Shown here: positions 10,205 to 19,875 of the stretch, piece by piece
How positions within the stretch are numbered: the stretch's first letter is position 1
How the letters are laid out: the number at the start of each line of letters is the position of its first letter
From: Iris pallida
Taxonomy: Eukaryota > Streptophyta > Magnoliopsida > Asparagales > Iridaceae
Direction: 5' to 3'
Length of the DNA stretch: 64,000 nucleotides
Assembly (NCBI GenBank): GCA_029216955.1
Contig: JANAVB010015600.1
Coordinates: 34,111,832 to 34,175,831, forward strand
Program-made: the position numbers and the translations under genes
Notes under the pieces: generated by a model
The model's input: only the letters and a program-made list of their open reading frames with translations
Told to the model about the DNA's origin: nothing
Databases searched by the model: none

Positions 10205-12994
10205 CTACAAAAGAAGATGGGACCTCGTAAGTGGCGGAACCAAAATCAGATTCAGTAGGATGTCCTTACCTCTTCGGACGCCGAATCCGATGACACCGTC
10301 GGTAACGATGCCTTCTTCTGCTTCTTTGACACAAGAGATTCAGCCCCTGTATCCGTACATCGTTTTGATCGATCGCCCGAGGGTTCTGCTTGTGATGCGG
10401 AGGGGGCACTCCGTTGACCCACCCCTGACGGACGATGCGGCCGGGCCTTCACTGGCGTATCCCCAGTCGCTGCTAACTGGGTGCCTGCGATAAGGCTGGT
10501 CTCCCTGTCATATCCGGAGGGCGGGGCAGCCATAACACAGTAAAACATGGCGGCCGAATAAAGAATGGGCGGCCGCGGATCGGGGACGGGCAACGTAAAA
10601 CGAGCTCCGGTACATCCGGCATTATAATAATGCCAAGCTCGTGCACCATCCAACAAACTTCCAACATACCCCAGGGTATTGCTGGGGTTATCCAACATCA
10701 TCTGAGCATAACCAAATTGTCGCGCAAAGCGGCTCGGCAAGTACGGTTCCAGGTAGCACTGATTCCGGTTCCGGTACACCAGATGGGACGGCCGGATACT
10801 TTGCAACCAACGGAATCCCCATTGAGGCAGAGTGGTAGTACCTTCGCCCAGGTCCCATAAATCCTCGTTGGCCTCAAAACCCAAATAGATGGGACCGACT
10901 TTGGTGATCTCCCAACCCTGAAGACGGGATAAAATCTTTCTACAAACAGGGACACCAGTATGCGACCAGCTCCTCCGATGGAAACGACGAAGGAATGCAT
11001 CTCCAGCCTTATAATCTCCTTCCGAGCCTGGGCTCATCACACTGGGATGATGCAAAATCAGCCATCCCATCAAATAGTGAAACGGCAGTTCAGCGCGCGG
11101 GAAGTTATTGTTTCGGCCTCTGTCATGAATCATATTTCCAGCAAACTCTCTCAAACCTTGCTGCAGGTTACATACCATTGCAGGAAGAAGAGCCAAACGC
11201 CGGCCGAAAACCAGCTTCACGGCTGGCAGGATTAAGTTTCGGGTCATCCTCTCTACGGCACCGGATCCGCCCGCAAATACGCAATCCCGGAGCCATATCA
11301 TCAGGTAGGATGCCAACACCGCCTTGGGTGACATCCGATAAGCAAGATGCCAGAAGCAGCTGTAGGAGCGTGCATCTGACTGCTGGTCCTCATTTTCTCG
11401 GGGATTTTTCTCCCCTAACCTGCTCATTTCGGACAACACTTCGCTACGAGAGAGCGCCGGTGGGGTGGAAAATTGTGAGGGATCCTCCTTGTCTTGTCTA
11501 AAGACATGATCTCTCCAAGCGGTCACATGAGGCTGCGTCCCGTTCCTATCCCGTCTCTGCATATAGTAATGATGACTCGCCACTTCCTTGAAGACGGCCG
11601 TCATCTCCTCAGCCCTGTCCCCCAGGACTTGAAGTTCCTCGTTGGTGGGAAAGTACTCTTCATAGGGTTCCGACCCCCAAGGGAGTTTTGACACCTCGTA
11701 CATCTCATGAAGTGCGAACCCTAATTCCCCTACCGGAGTAAAGAAGGTCCCGGTATGGATATCAAACATCTCCAGGAGTGCGAGGAACATGTGCCTATTA
11801 AGGTCAACACCTGCCTGGATAGCACGGATCGCGGCAGTCAACCCGATCTCTCGGAGCTCAGTCCGAAATCGCGACAAAATCTAGAGCGTCAGTTTATCCC
11901 ATTTGGAGACGTAATGGCACCAACCCTCCACCCGAAACTCTCCTGTCGGGTAGGAGCGTTCCATCAAAAACATACGATGTGTAAAAGTTGAAGCACTATA
12001 AGCAAACGTATCAATGGGTACATCACTGTAGAGGCTCCCAGGACGTAAAGTCCGCCAAGTGTAAGAAGACCCAGACCGTACAACGGTCAAAGCATCCCTT
12101 TGGTCGGAAGTAGAATCAATTTGGATGACACCAGTTATCGCTCCCCCCTGAGAAGGGGTAAGCTCCCAGGACATCCTCCTCTGGGAAATAAGGCGACAGA
12201 AGGACGTCAAAGGCCACTGACGTTCAAGTTGCTTAACAGTCATATGCACCCCATTCGCAGTAAAGAACCAGTCCTCCTTGACCTTCAGTACTGACGAGTC
12301 AGTAGAAGTGAGACGGTCTCCAAACAGGAACTCAGGCTTCAGGAAGGTCACTTTATCAGATGTGGAAGGTTTAATGACTCCACGTTCCATCATCCGTTTG
12401 AGGAACCAATACTGCTGTTCACGGATTAGGGTCATTCTCTCAGGAGGCTGATCCAGCATAAGAGCATCTTGAGTAGGGTTTATCACTTCCTCGTTATGCT
12501 CTACTCCCATTTGGTTGAAGGCAGCCTCCAAGAAAACTTCACTCAAAAACGGGATTGCCATCGACACTAGTAAAAGATCAGAAAAAGTCAGAAGAGAACA
12601 CACAATGTGTCTAAAGGAGAAAACTGCGGCGCATCATCAGGGTTTGAACCCATGCGCGTCAGCAGCATAGCCTCGGCGCATCATCAGGGTTTGAACCTAT
12701 ACGCGTTAGCAGTATAGCCTCGGCGCATCATCAGGGTTTGCACCCATGCACGTCAGCGGCATAGCCTCGACGCATCCAGGGTTTAAACCCATGCGCGTCG
12801 GCGGGCAAAGACCACGACACATCATTAAAGACTCAAGGCCTATGTGCATTGGCATACGGACAATGAGACTTACCAACCACCTCCGGCCGAACTTCGACAG
12901 GCCGACGGGGAACGACAGCCGCCGCAACTTCCACAGACTCCTTCGCTTTCTCCTTCCCCTTGCCGGCAGCGCCGCGAGGAGTCTTGGGAGCCAT
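8597..12994 (-). CDS. Antisense three-exon gene carried by the Tat element; plant-mobile-domain-like protein with one internal stop
   Basis: The minus-strand parts join with consensus splice sites that keep frame. Exon 1 (12994-12874) ends at GTAAGT in phase 1; intron 1 (12873-12567) ends in TTTTACTAG; exon 2 (12566-10270) resumes in phase 1; intron 2 (10269-10205, 65 bp) starts GTAAGG and ends TTTTGTAG in phase 0; exon 3 runs 10204-8597. The coding length is 4,026 nt. A plant TATA box (13060-13070) and a minus-strand AATAAA (8522-8517) frame the gene. The protein has a basic N-terminus, a central plant-mobile-domain-like region (about 315-640), an acidic Ser/Glu-rich stretch and a C-terminal coiled coil (about 1180-1330). 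A TAG at 11883-11881 lies in frame. Introns in this orientation cannot be removed from the element's sense genomic RNA, so they would persist through retrotransposition. The function is unknown. Extra antisense ORFs are known in Tat elements such as Grande. Confidence 0.8.
10270..12566 (-). CDS. Exon 2 of the antisense gene: plant-mobile-domain-like region, TAG at 11883-11881
   Basis: One frame covers the whole exon, with a single TAG codon at 11883-11881; the next codon continues the same protein (KWDKLTL, stop, ILSRFRTEL). FFTPVGELGFALHEMYEVSK resembles the conserved start of the plant mobile domain, where a statement about a trait (here FTPVGE) precedes a hydrophobic helix. Later helices (MSPKAVLASYLMIWL, FHYLMGWLIL) fit the all-helical fold of that family. 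The assignment is by pattern recognition and needs a profile search. The region just before the donor is Ser/Lys/Pro-rich. Confidence 0.72.
12627..12805 (-). repeat. 47-bp tandem array inside intron 1 of the antisense gene
   Basis: There are three full copies (12627-12673, 12674-12720, 12721-12767) and one degraded copy. Each contains GCGCATCATCAGGGTTTGAA and a following CATGCGCG-type word. The array makes up more than half of the 307-bp intron. Confidence 0.9.
12874..12994 (-). CDS. Exon 1 of the antisense gene
   Basis: The exon is 121 nt, starting at the first ATG after the TATA box and encoding MAPKTPRGAAGKGKEKAKES and about 20 more residues before GTAAGT. It is basic and Ala/Lys-rich. 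The 5' leader just upstream contains AAACCCTAA, a motif common in plant 5' leaders. It is too short to stand out as an ORF; the support is phase agreement with exon 2 and the correct promoter spacing. Confidence 0.68.
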
Positions 12995-13059
12995 TCTCTA
13001 GAAGAAGGAGAAGTTAGGGTTTTGAGAGAAGAAGAACCCTTTCTCTCTCCAACTCTTAC

Positions 13060-13070
13060 CTATTTATAGG
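13060..13070 (-). promoter_or_regulatory. TATA box of the antisense gene
   Basis: The minus strand reads CCTATAAATAG, a canonical plant TATA box. It lies 66 bases upstream of the ATG at 12994, which leaves room for a start site about 30 bases downstream and a CT/GA-rich leader of about 35 to 40 bases. Confidence 0.75.
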
Positions 13071-13305
13071 GCTTGGTCGCACGCGTGAACAGATGACGTG
13101 TGATCTCAGCCGTCGCCTCGGGTTCTGTGCAAGAATAGCAGCAAATAAAACTAAAAGATCATCATTAATCTTTTCGGTTACCGAGGCACCATCATCATTA
13201 ACTGAGAAAAGCATGCGCCCGAACAGGCATGCGCCCAGAAATCATGTGTCCTGACCTCCATGCTTCTTATTCAAAGTATTCCAAAACTTATTCAAAAGTT
13301 TTGAA

Positions 13306-13322
13306 AACTTTGAAGGGGGTCT
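13306..13322 (+). other. Probable polypurine tract of the Tat element
   Basis: The purine-rich run TTTGAAGGGGGTC directly precedes TGTAGAAGCATGG, the likely first bases of the 3' LTR. Its position after all coding sequence fits the plus-strand primer of reverse transcription. Confidence 0.6.
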
Positions 13323-14228
13323 TGTAGAAGCATGGAATTTCACAACCAGAAAGCCCATGCGCCAGACACTACATGCGCTAGAACTCAGACGAAGAACTTC
13401 ACAGCAAAGTCAATAAGTATAGACATTTGAAGAAGGACTTTTTATTTATATATAAAAGTCTATTACATGTCTAGAAAAGGTTGTACAAAGGAGAATTTCT
13501 ACAAAGGAAAGAGCCTAAGTCTACAGCCAGCGGCCACCATGCGCCTTCAGATAAGCGCAGCGGCCACCATGCGTCTCCAGATAGGCGCAGCATCACTATG
13601 CGCCACCAGTGAGGCGCAGCAGATATCATGTGCCTCCATCCAGGCACATCCTATCATCTCTTCAGCAGCTCAGTTATGTGCATCCCTTCAGCCAAATTCT
13701 TCCAGCCAGGCTCACCTGGCCGAGCAGAGCCCAGTTATGTGCCGCTCTTCCAACCAGGCTCGCCCGATAAATGCTTCGACACAAAGCATTTAACCCTCTG
13801 GCTGGAACCAAGGAAGAGAAGAGCACCGCAAATGTTGTGGCCAGGGGAGGCTTCGAAAGAGCCTCCAAAGCCGAAGGAAGACCGTGATCGAAACCGCGAC
13901 TAAAGGAGCAGCTTTCAACACAATCAAAGTGGGCGACACCCACTTGAAGGAAGAGAGAGCCTTGCACCGCCATTCCGATCTACGGCTCTTCCGGAATAAC
14001 GGAGACGAGGCTCGAGCATCCCTATCTTTGGATGCAACAGGCACCTTCTGCCTGCCTCAGAAGCCCTCGACTCCGTCTTTTGGATGTAACAGTCACCTTT
14101 AAGTGCATCGAAGACAACGCAGCGTCTCATCTTCACCCTCGGGAGCACTTCGTCAACAGAATGCACCCGCATGTTCAAGTTCATGTTGGAAGAACGTGAG
14201 GGAATGAGAAGCAAATCTTCTCTCCATA

Positions 14229-14241
14229 CTACTATTTATAG
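14229..14241 (-). promoter_or_regulatory. Antisense TATA box inside the Tat LTR
   Basis: The minus strand reads GGCCTATAAATAG, a second canonical box pointing toward the antisense gene, about 1.2 kb upstream of that gene's own box. Because it lies in the LTR, an intact element would carry it twice. Confidence 0.5.
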
Positions 14242-15168
14242 GCCGGGCAGATCAAACCCACGCGCCAAGTGGATGGCCCTCCGAATTTCGTGCAATGAAT
14301 TTACATTAAATGGATGAACCGGACGCCTCGAATTCAGCCAAACGGCTATTTATGGCACTCGAAGAGCGAGACAGTCGCATCATTAAAAGACATGTCCGAT
14401 GCGCCAGCCAAACAGCGCATCACACGGACGCGCCCTTCGGCATCAGGCGCATCATACAGACGCGCCCTACAGTACTCGGTGCATCATAGAGGGTGCACCC
14501 TCACACATCTCCATACCGAGTGGAACGCCAACCGACGCGCCCACTCAGCTGTCCATCGAACGTCACCAACATTAAATACTGAACTGACAGAGTTGGCAGC
14601 ACGCCTCCCAAAGTCTGAACAGTTGACAGCTTTATTCAGAAAATGAAGCGTCGACAACGTCAGCATCATCATGACTTTATTTCGACGGCTACTGCCACGT
14701 GGCCACTCCACCATCCGCATGCGCCTCTACGGCCATGCGTCCAAATCAGCATGCGCCTCAAAAGCCATGCGCCTCAGACTGCTCTCTGATCCCGAAAGAC
14801 AGAAGGAAAGTCGCCTGCATGCGCCTCAAAAGCCATGCGCCCCAAATGGTTTGTAACTCCTAAAGGTTATGAGCCGCAGCCTCCTCCTGCGCCCAATCTA
14901 AGGCGCAGCTCACCAGATCACTACTCTCCACCAAATCCGAGATCTTCGAACCATGAGTCGACGACACGTGTCCTTTGACTCAACTCATCCGAGATTTCAG
15001 CAATGGAAAGATCTTCTCTCTGCTACGTGCCGGCTCACAACAGCAGTATGAAGAGTTCTCCCTCTCGATCAGGGCGCAGCATCCATGCGCCTCCATCAGC
15101 AACCTCCACGTGGTGTCCCCACACCGGCGCATCCTACATGCGCGCATGAGCAGCCAGCCTGCAAAACT

Positions 15169-15178
15169 ACAAATAGAA
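15169..15178 (+). promoter_or_regulatory. TATA-like box of the Tat LTR (sense)
   Basis: CTACAAATAG is followed about 20 to 30 bases later by a CA-rich start region (cacacacacagactcag). It is the best candidate for the U3/R promoter of the element. Confidence 0.5.
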
Positions 15179-15484
15179 GGATCATCCCCTTCACACACAC
15201 ACACAGACTCAGAACACAAGACTCACATCACCAGAGAGACAGTCCTAGACACTCAACGTCTTCCTCCTCTCAGCAAGCTCCAGCACCCAGAGCAATCAAT
15301 ACCTTCAGAGAACCGATAACCGCCGTCAGCTGGTCAACGGAGTCAACGCATTACCACTCGCTCCATTGGCACTAAGGACCCAGCTTAAACAAAAGTGTAC
15401 TCCTAGGACTACATCTAAGTCCTATATTATATTACTGTTCTGTTTGTATTAAGATTTCAATCAAAACAATTTTAATGGCAAACA

Positions 15485-17416
15485 GCACCCATTCTCACGC
15501 TTCCAGATGGGACCAGAGGATTCTCAGTGTATTATGATGCTTCAGGCAGAGGTTTAGGATGTGTTCTGATGCAACATGGAAAGGTAATAGCTTATGCGTC
15601 ACGCCAACTTCGTGATCATGAGAGAAATTACCCAACCCATAACTTGGAGCTGGCAGCAGTAGTGTTTGCACTTAAGTTGTAGAGGCACTACTTGTATGGA
15701 GATAGGGTGGAGATTTTCACCGACCACAAGAGCCTGAAGTATGTTTTCACCCAGAAGGATCTTAACATACGTCAGACGAGATGGCTAGAGCTACTCGTAA
15801 ATTATGATGTCAACCTGCAGTATTACCCAGGGAAGGCCAACGTTGTTGCAGATGCATTAAGCAGGAGAGCCGGAGTTTATTTCCTTACAGTGCAGCCAGA
15901 GTTACTAGCAGATCTCCAGAAGATGGGTATAGAAGTTGTCCTTCCTACCAGTGTGGCATTGATGGCCAGTATGCAAGTTCAGTCCACTATAGTCGAGAGG
16001 ATTCGGATGGCGCAATCAGCAGATTCCAAGCTTCAGCGGCTCAGAGCAGAGTGTGAGGCAGGACGGCGGCCAGAGTTATGCATCCATGAAGATGGTACAC
16101 TTCGACATGGAAAGCGTCTTTGTGTATCCAGTGGTGATATCAGACAGGAGATCATGGCCGAGGCTCACAGTTCTCAGTATTCGATTCATCCGGGCGGTAC
16201 GAAGATGTACCGTGATATCCGTCAGTACTTCTGGTGGAATGGCATAAAGAGGGAGATAGTCCGGTTTGTCTCTCGGTGTTTGGTTTGCCAACAAGTTAAA
16301 GCTGAACATCAGAGGATAGCTAGACTTCTTCAGCCCTTGCCGATTCCAGAATGGAAGTGGGAGCATGTAACCATAGATTTTTTGACTGGATTACCTAGGT
16401 CCCCGGCCGGTAGAGATGCTTTCTGGGTTATAGTCGACAAACTTATGAAGGTGGCTCACTTTCTTCTATTCAGAGTTGGTCAGTCGACGGCTCAGCTAGC
16501 AGAAATGTACCTCAGGTAGATTATCAGATTTTACGGTGTACCAGTCAGTATCACCTCGGACAGAGATTCAAGATTTACGTCGTACTTTTGGTACAGCCTG
16601 CAAGAGAGTTTGTGAACCCACCTCCAGTTCAGCTCAGCTTATCATCCGCAGACAGATGGTCAGTCAGAGCGTACCATACGAACCTTAGAAGACATGTTGC
16701 AGTCGTGTACACTCGACTTTGATGGTTCGTGGGAAGATCACCTGCACCTGGTGGAGTTCTCGTACAACAACAGTTTCTCGGCCAGTATCCAGATGGCACC
16801 ATTCGAGACACTGTATGGTAGGAAGTGCAGATCCCTGCTAGCATGGGACGATGTTGGAGAGAGACAGATGCTCGGTCCGGAAATGATTGCTCAGACAGTT
16901 GAAGCGGTCAGAAGAGTCAGAGGTCATCTTCGCGTTGCACAAGATCACCAGCGTCAATGGGCCGATTCTCGTCGGCGCCCTCTTGAATTCTCGGTCGGCG
17001 ACCATGTATTTCTGAGGATTTTGCCTAACTGTAGCGTTATTAGTTTTGGCATACGAAAAAAGCTTAGTCCTAGGTATATAGGGCCGTTCGATATCCTCGA
17101 GCGAGTAGGTGATGTATCCTATCGTCTCGCTCTTCCGCCATCGCTAAGTGAGGTGCATGATGTCTTCCATGTATCCCAACTACGACGGTATATCCCGGAC
17201 CCGAGCCACATCCTGGATCATTCGGAATTGGTTGTTGGCACCAACCTTTCGTATAAGGAGAGGCCCGTGTCCATATTGGATCGAAGAGAGAAGATACTCA
17301 AGAACAAGACAATCAAGTTAGTCCGTGTTGCTTGGGGTCATCACTCCTTGGGTGAGTCAACGTGGGAGCGTGAGGATGATATCCGATCGCGATATCCCGA
17401 CCTGTTTGACCCGTAA
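15485..17416 (+). pseudogene. pol: pol of B' (RNase H, integrase, chromodomain), three stops
   Basis: One reading frame covers the segment: RNase H from YDASGRGLG, the integrase zinc finger ([10 protein letters not shown] and CLVCQQ), the DDE core (DFLTGLP, SDRDSRF, and an E in DGQSERT), and a C-terminal chromodomain ending at the natural TAA at 17414-17416. It is interrupted by TAG at 15680 (Trp in the relative B), TAG at 16517 (Gln) and TGA at 16613 (Gly). It has no frameshift. The chromodomain places it in the Tekay/Del group of chromoviruses, which target heterochromatin. Confidence 0.9.
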
Positions 17417-17857
17417 GGTATAATGTATTCTTTATGCCTTATGCTCTCGGTTCCTTACTTGAATGAATGATTGCTTGCCTTGTTATAGCTTGTCTGTGAC
17501 TAGTATAGCTTGTCCTTGCCTCTCTAGCCTCTTAATTAAAATTTCGAGGACGGAATTCTTTTAAGGTGGGTAGAGTTGTAATGACCGTAGTTCGTATTAC
17601 GTATTTTGGTATACGTGTACGTAATTTTATTTCGTATTGCATGTCTTCTTGCATGGTTTATTTGACATTTTCATTAGCTTGGTTCGGTTCGGTTTGCCTG
17701 GTTCAGCTGGTTTAGTTTTTGCATGTGGACCACCTACCTACCACCACCATCACCATTTATATCTCACCTAACTTTTCTCTTTCCTCATAACTCCATAATT
17801 ACTCCTTCTTCTTCTTCCTCCCTGGCGTAGAGCTCCACCTACCCCATTTTCCCACCG

Positions 17858-17872
17858 GCAAGTGCAGCTTGC
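17858..17872 (+). other. Leader hairpin, B' copy
   Basis: GCAAGTGCAGCTTGC forms a short stem (GCAAG/CTTGC) about 100 bases after the TATA-like box. Matching hairpins are at 26465, 29932 and 60626. Confidence 0.55.
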
Positions 17873-18126
17873 TTCACGAGAGAACTCCAATTTTATTGCT
17901 TTAATGTCTTTCTTTCTCCATTTTTAGCTTCTTTAGTACTATACACTTTTGGATTCCCTGGCTCATTTTTTGTAGATCTAAGTTTATTTTATTTTCAGAA
18001 TTCTTGGGTCTTGATCTATTTAACCTTGTTATTTTCAAGTTTTGATGGTTCCATGTTGTAGAGAATATCATTCTGCCCCATTTGACCTATGAAAGTCTGG
18101 ATTCTGACCATAGATAAGGGATTATT

Positions 18127-19875
18127 TGTCACGCCCCGATCCCGCTAGGGTCGTCCGTCTTGCTTGGATCCCTGCGGGATCGATCGTCCTCGCTAAGGCG
18201 TGATGCCGTGCAAGCCTAAGTTGCGCTTGCACAAGGCCATGTACCTGCACAAAAACAACTAGTCAAGCAAAAACACACGCACGCACCCACTAGTCAAGCA
18301 AAACACACGCACGCACCCATTGCAGAAAACCAAATATTGGACACAGAGATTTGAAATAGAAATACTCATTTTATTCATAGCTTGTTTGGAATACAAGTAC
18401 AAAGCTTTGTAACTCAGATTTGCCTTATAATTTGGCTACAAGATTCTTTTTGAAATACTCTTTTGAAATTAGCCACAATGCCCATACATGATATCCTTTA
18501 TTACAAGCTGGAATTGAAAGACACCTTCAAAGGAAATGAAAACTGGAAACTTGCAATTGACTGAAAGTAAACTCCGAGGCGATCCACGAGCTCTACTGGG
18601 CTAGACGAGCTTCGGTGCCTCACTTGAAATCCCCCTGTCTCCTTTTGCTTCTGAAAAGGATGCCCACAACGTGGGTCAGTACACATCATGTACTGGCGAG
18701 CGGCTTTTGGCCGAACTCGCAAATCTCTGCACTAAATCAATATGTTGAGCTAACATTTTCTAGTGATCTTTCTACTTGTCTAGGTTCTTTTTAACAATTC
18801 ATAAGAACATGACAGATAGAATATATCATAGCAACTTACCCTCGCCGGCAGTCATCCCTGCACAAAACCACGTTAGCACAATTTACATAATGAGTAATTC
18901 ATGATTCATTCTTGCAGATATTGAAGTTGTCATTCGGGTCATGCAGGTGGACTATTCTACATGTTGGTCCATGGGTTTTCCCCATGATTAGCCGCTGTGA
19001 CTCTTTGGTTCAGCTCGTCGCTAAGGACTCAGATCGACTCCCATTTTCACATGGAGGCCCTAATCTCTCCTAGGCCGAGCGGTTCCAGGTGCCCCCAGAT
19101 ACCACCCGAGAGACAAATATTTCCTTGTATACAAGTTGTCCGAGACCAAATGCATGCTCTAGCCGTTCTATCAGATGAGACACACTTGGACTTATGCACA
19201 GGTATACGACACGTTTGATTCGTGCCTTCAGGTTCTTCTCAACATGTACAAGTTCGTCTGTACATGTCTATATTTTCAAGCAGACTAGTGACAAGCAGAT
19301 GATCATTCTTATCGAACAGATAGAGTGGCAACACATATTCTTGCATTTGATTCAATTCAATTATCTTCTCTTATCTTTTGTGGATGTGGTATCGTTGATC
19401 ATTGGGACAAGGCAACAGAGTAGACTAGAGATCATTTTTCTTAGGCGTACAGATCAATGTCTGTTCGGTTGAAGCAACTCACCGAGATAAATCTTAGTAG
19501 AGAGAAGGAGGGACTTCACGCGCCGTTCACGAACAATTCACGCGGCCTACAATGGCACCAACAGTTGATTAGCATACTTCGTCTCTTTCTCTCAAGATTC
19601 GGAATGAATGCGAATGCGATGAAAGCGAACAATGAAAACCAATCATCGAAAACCAACACGAAAACGCATTCATCAAAACCAAGCAGCGAAGAGAAAACAT
19701 TCAGCAAAACTCTTGGATTCATTTCAATAGAAGCCAATCCATCAATTGGAAAGGTTCATTGCATTTCATCCGTGATCAATCGATACCGGCAAAGGTTTCA
19801 CCAAGTACTCAGTTCATGAATGAGTCAGCAAGCCGTAGGTATTACATAGTGGACCGCGAGGAGCGGGGCACTACA
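18127..19875 (-). mobile_element. 3' LTR of element E
   Basis: In window orientation it runs from TGTCACGCCCC to GGGGCACTACA. It has no coding content; the small ORFs in it are repeated in the other LTR only because the LTRs are copies. Near its U5 end (18137-18182) lies a strong inverted repeat, CGATCCCGC...GCGGGATCG. Confidence 0.92.
18137..18182 (-). other. U5 stem-loop of element E (also at 21347-21392)
   Basis: CGATCCCGC pairs with GCGGGATCG (9 bp). After a one-base bulge AGGG pairs with CCCT, giving about 13 bp in total. It sits about 10 bases from the LTR terminus in both LTRs. Confidence 0.6.

Larger units (their letters stand above)
692..15484 (+). mobile_element. Tat-lineage Ty3/gypsy retrotransposon, 5'-truncated
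   Basis: The order is gag, protease, reverse transcriptase, RNase H, a second (archaeal-type) RNase H, then integrase; a second RNase H between RNase H and integrase is diagnostic of the Tat lineage. After pol come a short non-coding region, a long antisense gene (8597-12994), a polypurine tract and a 3' LTR of about 2.2 kb ending at 15484. The 5' LTR, primer-binding site and gag start are missing, because the LTR at 1-691 abuts an open gag frame. At the right end the host sequence resumes at 15485 with gcaccc, which matches 58271 in element B. The insertion therefore interrupted the pol of another retrotransposon; gcacc is the expected right-hand target duplication. Confidence 0.9.
13323..15484 (+). 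mobile_element. 3' LTR of the Tat element
   Basis: The LTR starts TGTAGAAG after the polypurine tract and ends ...CAAACA at 15484, where the interrupted Tekay-like pol resumes. There is no second copy in the window, so the left border rests on the tract alone. It contains many CATGCGCC words (13530-14850), a sense TATA-like box at 15169-15178 followed by a CA-rich start region, and an antisense TATA box at 14229-14241. Short ORFs in it look like chance. Confidence 0.7.

Noticed and set aside
10147..10270. Treating 8597-10147, 10252-11877 and 11881-12603 as three independent genes
   Set aside because: The first two join through a 65-bp GT-AG intron in phase 0, and the last two share one frame broken by a single TAG.
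12640..12660. GGGTTTGAACCC resembling a tRNA T-arm
   Set aside because: No acceptor, D or anticodon arms; it is part of the 47-bp tandem unit.
13924..14214. 96-aa minus-strand ORF starting at 14214 after the LTR TATA box
   Set aside because: The ATG is only about 15 bases from the TATA box, too near for a start site, and the protein has no recognisable feature.
18501..18722. Small ORFs repeated at 21711-21932, 19457-19819 and 22667-23029
   Set aside because: They are identical only because they lie in the two LTRs of element E.
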